The notes under the pieces are model-generated. The model searched no databases. It worked only from the letters and a program-made list of their open reading frames with translations, and was not told the origin of the DNA. A stretch of 64,000 nucleotides of DNA, from contig NZ_NSGH01000003.1 of NCBI RefSeq assembly GCF_002295105.1, positions 112,176 to 176,175 of the forward strand, read 5' to 3'. This document shows, piece after piece, positions 63,904 through 64,000 of this stretch (position 1 is its first letter; each line of letters opens with the position of its first letter). The position numbers and the translations under genes were made by a program. The DNA is from Salimicrobium humidisoli (GTDB lineage: Bacteria > Bacillota > Bacilli > Bacillales > Halobacillaceae).

Positions 63904-64000
63904 TTAGGAAGCTGATTGGCTGGTTTGAGTCCGGTATTGAATGGGACTCAAACCAGCTAATTTTGCTTTTATGCGATCATGGTTGTAGTAGTTGATGTAT
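63904..64000 (-). CDS. Second IS3-family transposase, 3' end only (runs off window)
   Basis: The last 31 residues of an OrfB are visible, YINYYNHDRIKAKLAGLSPIQYRT, then a short tail and stop at 63904. The adjoining TGACCCCTAAAAGTTAGA (from 63880) matches the terminal repeat style of IS150/IS3 elements. This is a different element from the neighbouring one. Confidence 0.8.
   Translation of the reverse strand, partial: YINYYNHDRIKAKLAGLSPIQYRTQTSQSAS

Overview
The window looks like chromosome from a moderately halophilic member of the Bacillaceae (relatives such as Salimicrobium or Halobacillus). The genus is an inference. The support is Gram-positive style strong ribosome binding sites, B. 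subtilis-like gene families (YitT, TelA, CodY/CcpA/Fur-type sites, T-box and TPP riboswitches), visibly acid-rich proteins, mid-range GC and a complete ectABC ectoine operon. No rRNA, tRNA, CRISPR array, prophage or replication origin was seen.

Layout. 1-7.2 kb: the end of a PucR-type regulator, then an unassigned membrane protein, an amidohydrolase and an M20 carbamoylase-like hydrolase (probably one catabolic operon), an oxidoreductase and an EamA exporter. 7.3-16.2 kb: an ECF sigma/anti-sigma pair, an ABC ATPase, a duplicated surface protein, an acetyl-CoA hydrolase/CoA-transferase with a LytTR-type regulator, a short-chain dehydrogenase, a lipobox-bearing sortase and a LytTR/DUF3021 pair. 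16.3-26.9 kb: a TelA pair, an alkyladenine glycosylase, three GNAT acetyltransferases, small membrane proteins, a nitronate monooxygenase, YitT, a SulP transporter with a UspA protein, a small HTH protein, a SET-domain protein and an amino acid racemase. 27.2-30.8 kb: gnd-gntK and a decayed IS. 30.8-39 kb: ferredoxin, IlvK-type aminotransferase, FUSC protein, ectABC, PH-domain protein. 39.2-48.8 kb: a full branched-chain amino acid operon, ilvE-ilvBNC-leuABCD, with a cre site, a CodY-like box, a three-hairpin leader and a T-box. 48.9-52.1 kb: Fur-type siderophore uptake genes. 52.1-62.4 kb: dapF, yjbQ, the glyoxylate shunt (aceA, malate synthase G, and a 35-residue Cys/His-rich peptide between them), a carboxylesterase, a TPP-controlled thiT and a penicillin acylase. 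62.4-64 kb: one IS3-family element and the end of a second.

Most notable signal: three separate transcription units carry the same promoter-like motif, GATCCA, exactly 15 bases, then CGTA(T/A)(A/G)CT. They are the ECF sigma/anti-sigma operon, the duplicated surface protein with a C-terminal MPETG sorting-like signal, and, on the opposite strand 5.5 kb away, a sortase with a lipoprotein lipobox. This reads as a small envelope regulon in which one ECF sigma factor controls itself, a sortase and that sortase's likely substrate.

Metabolic theme: acetate/acyl-CoA handling (CoA-transferase, isocitrate lyase, malate synthase), gluconate use, branched-chain amino acid supply under joint carbon and nitrogen control, osmoprotection by ectoine, and iron and thiamine uptake.
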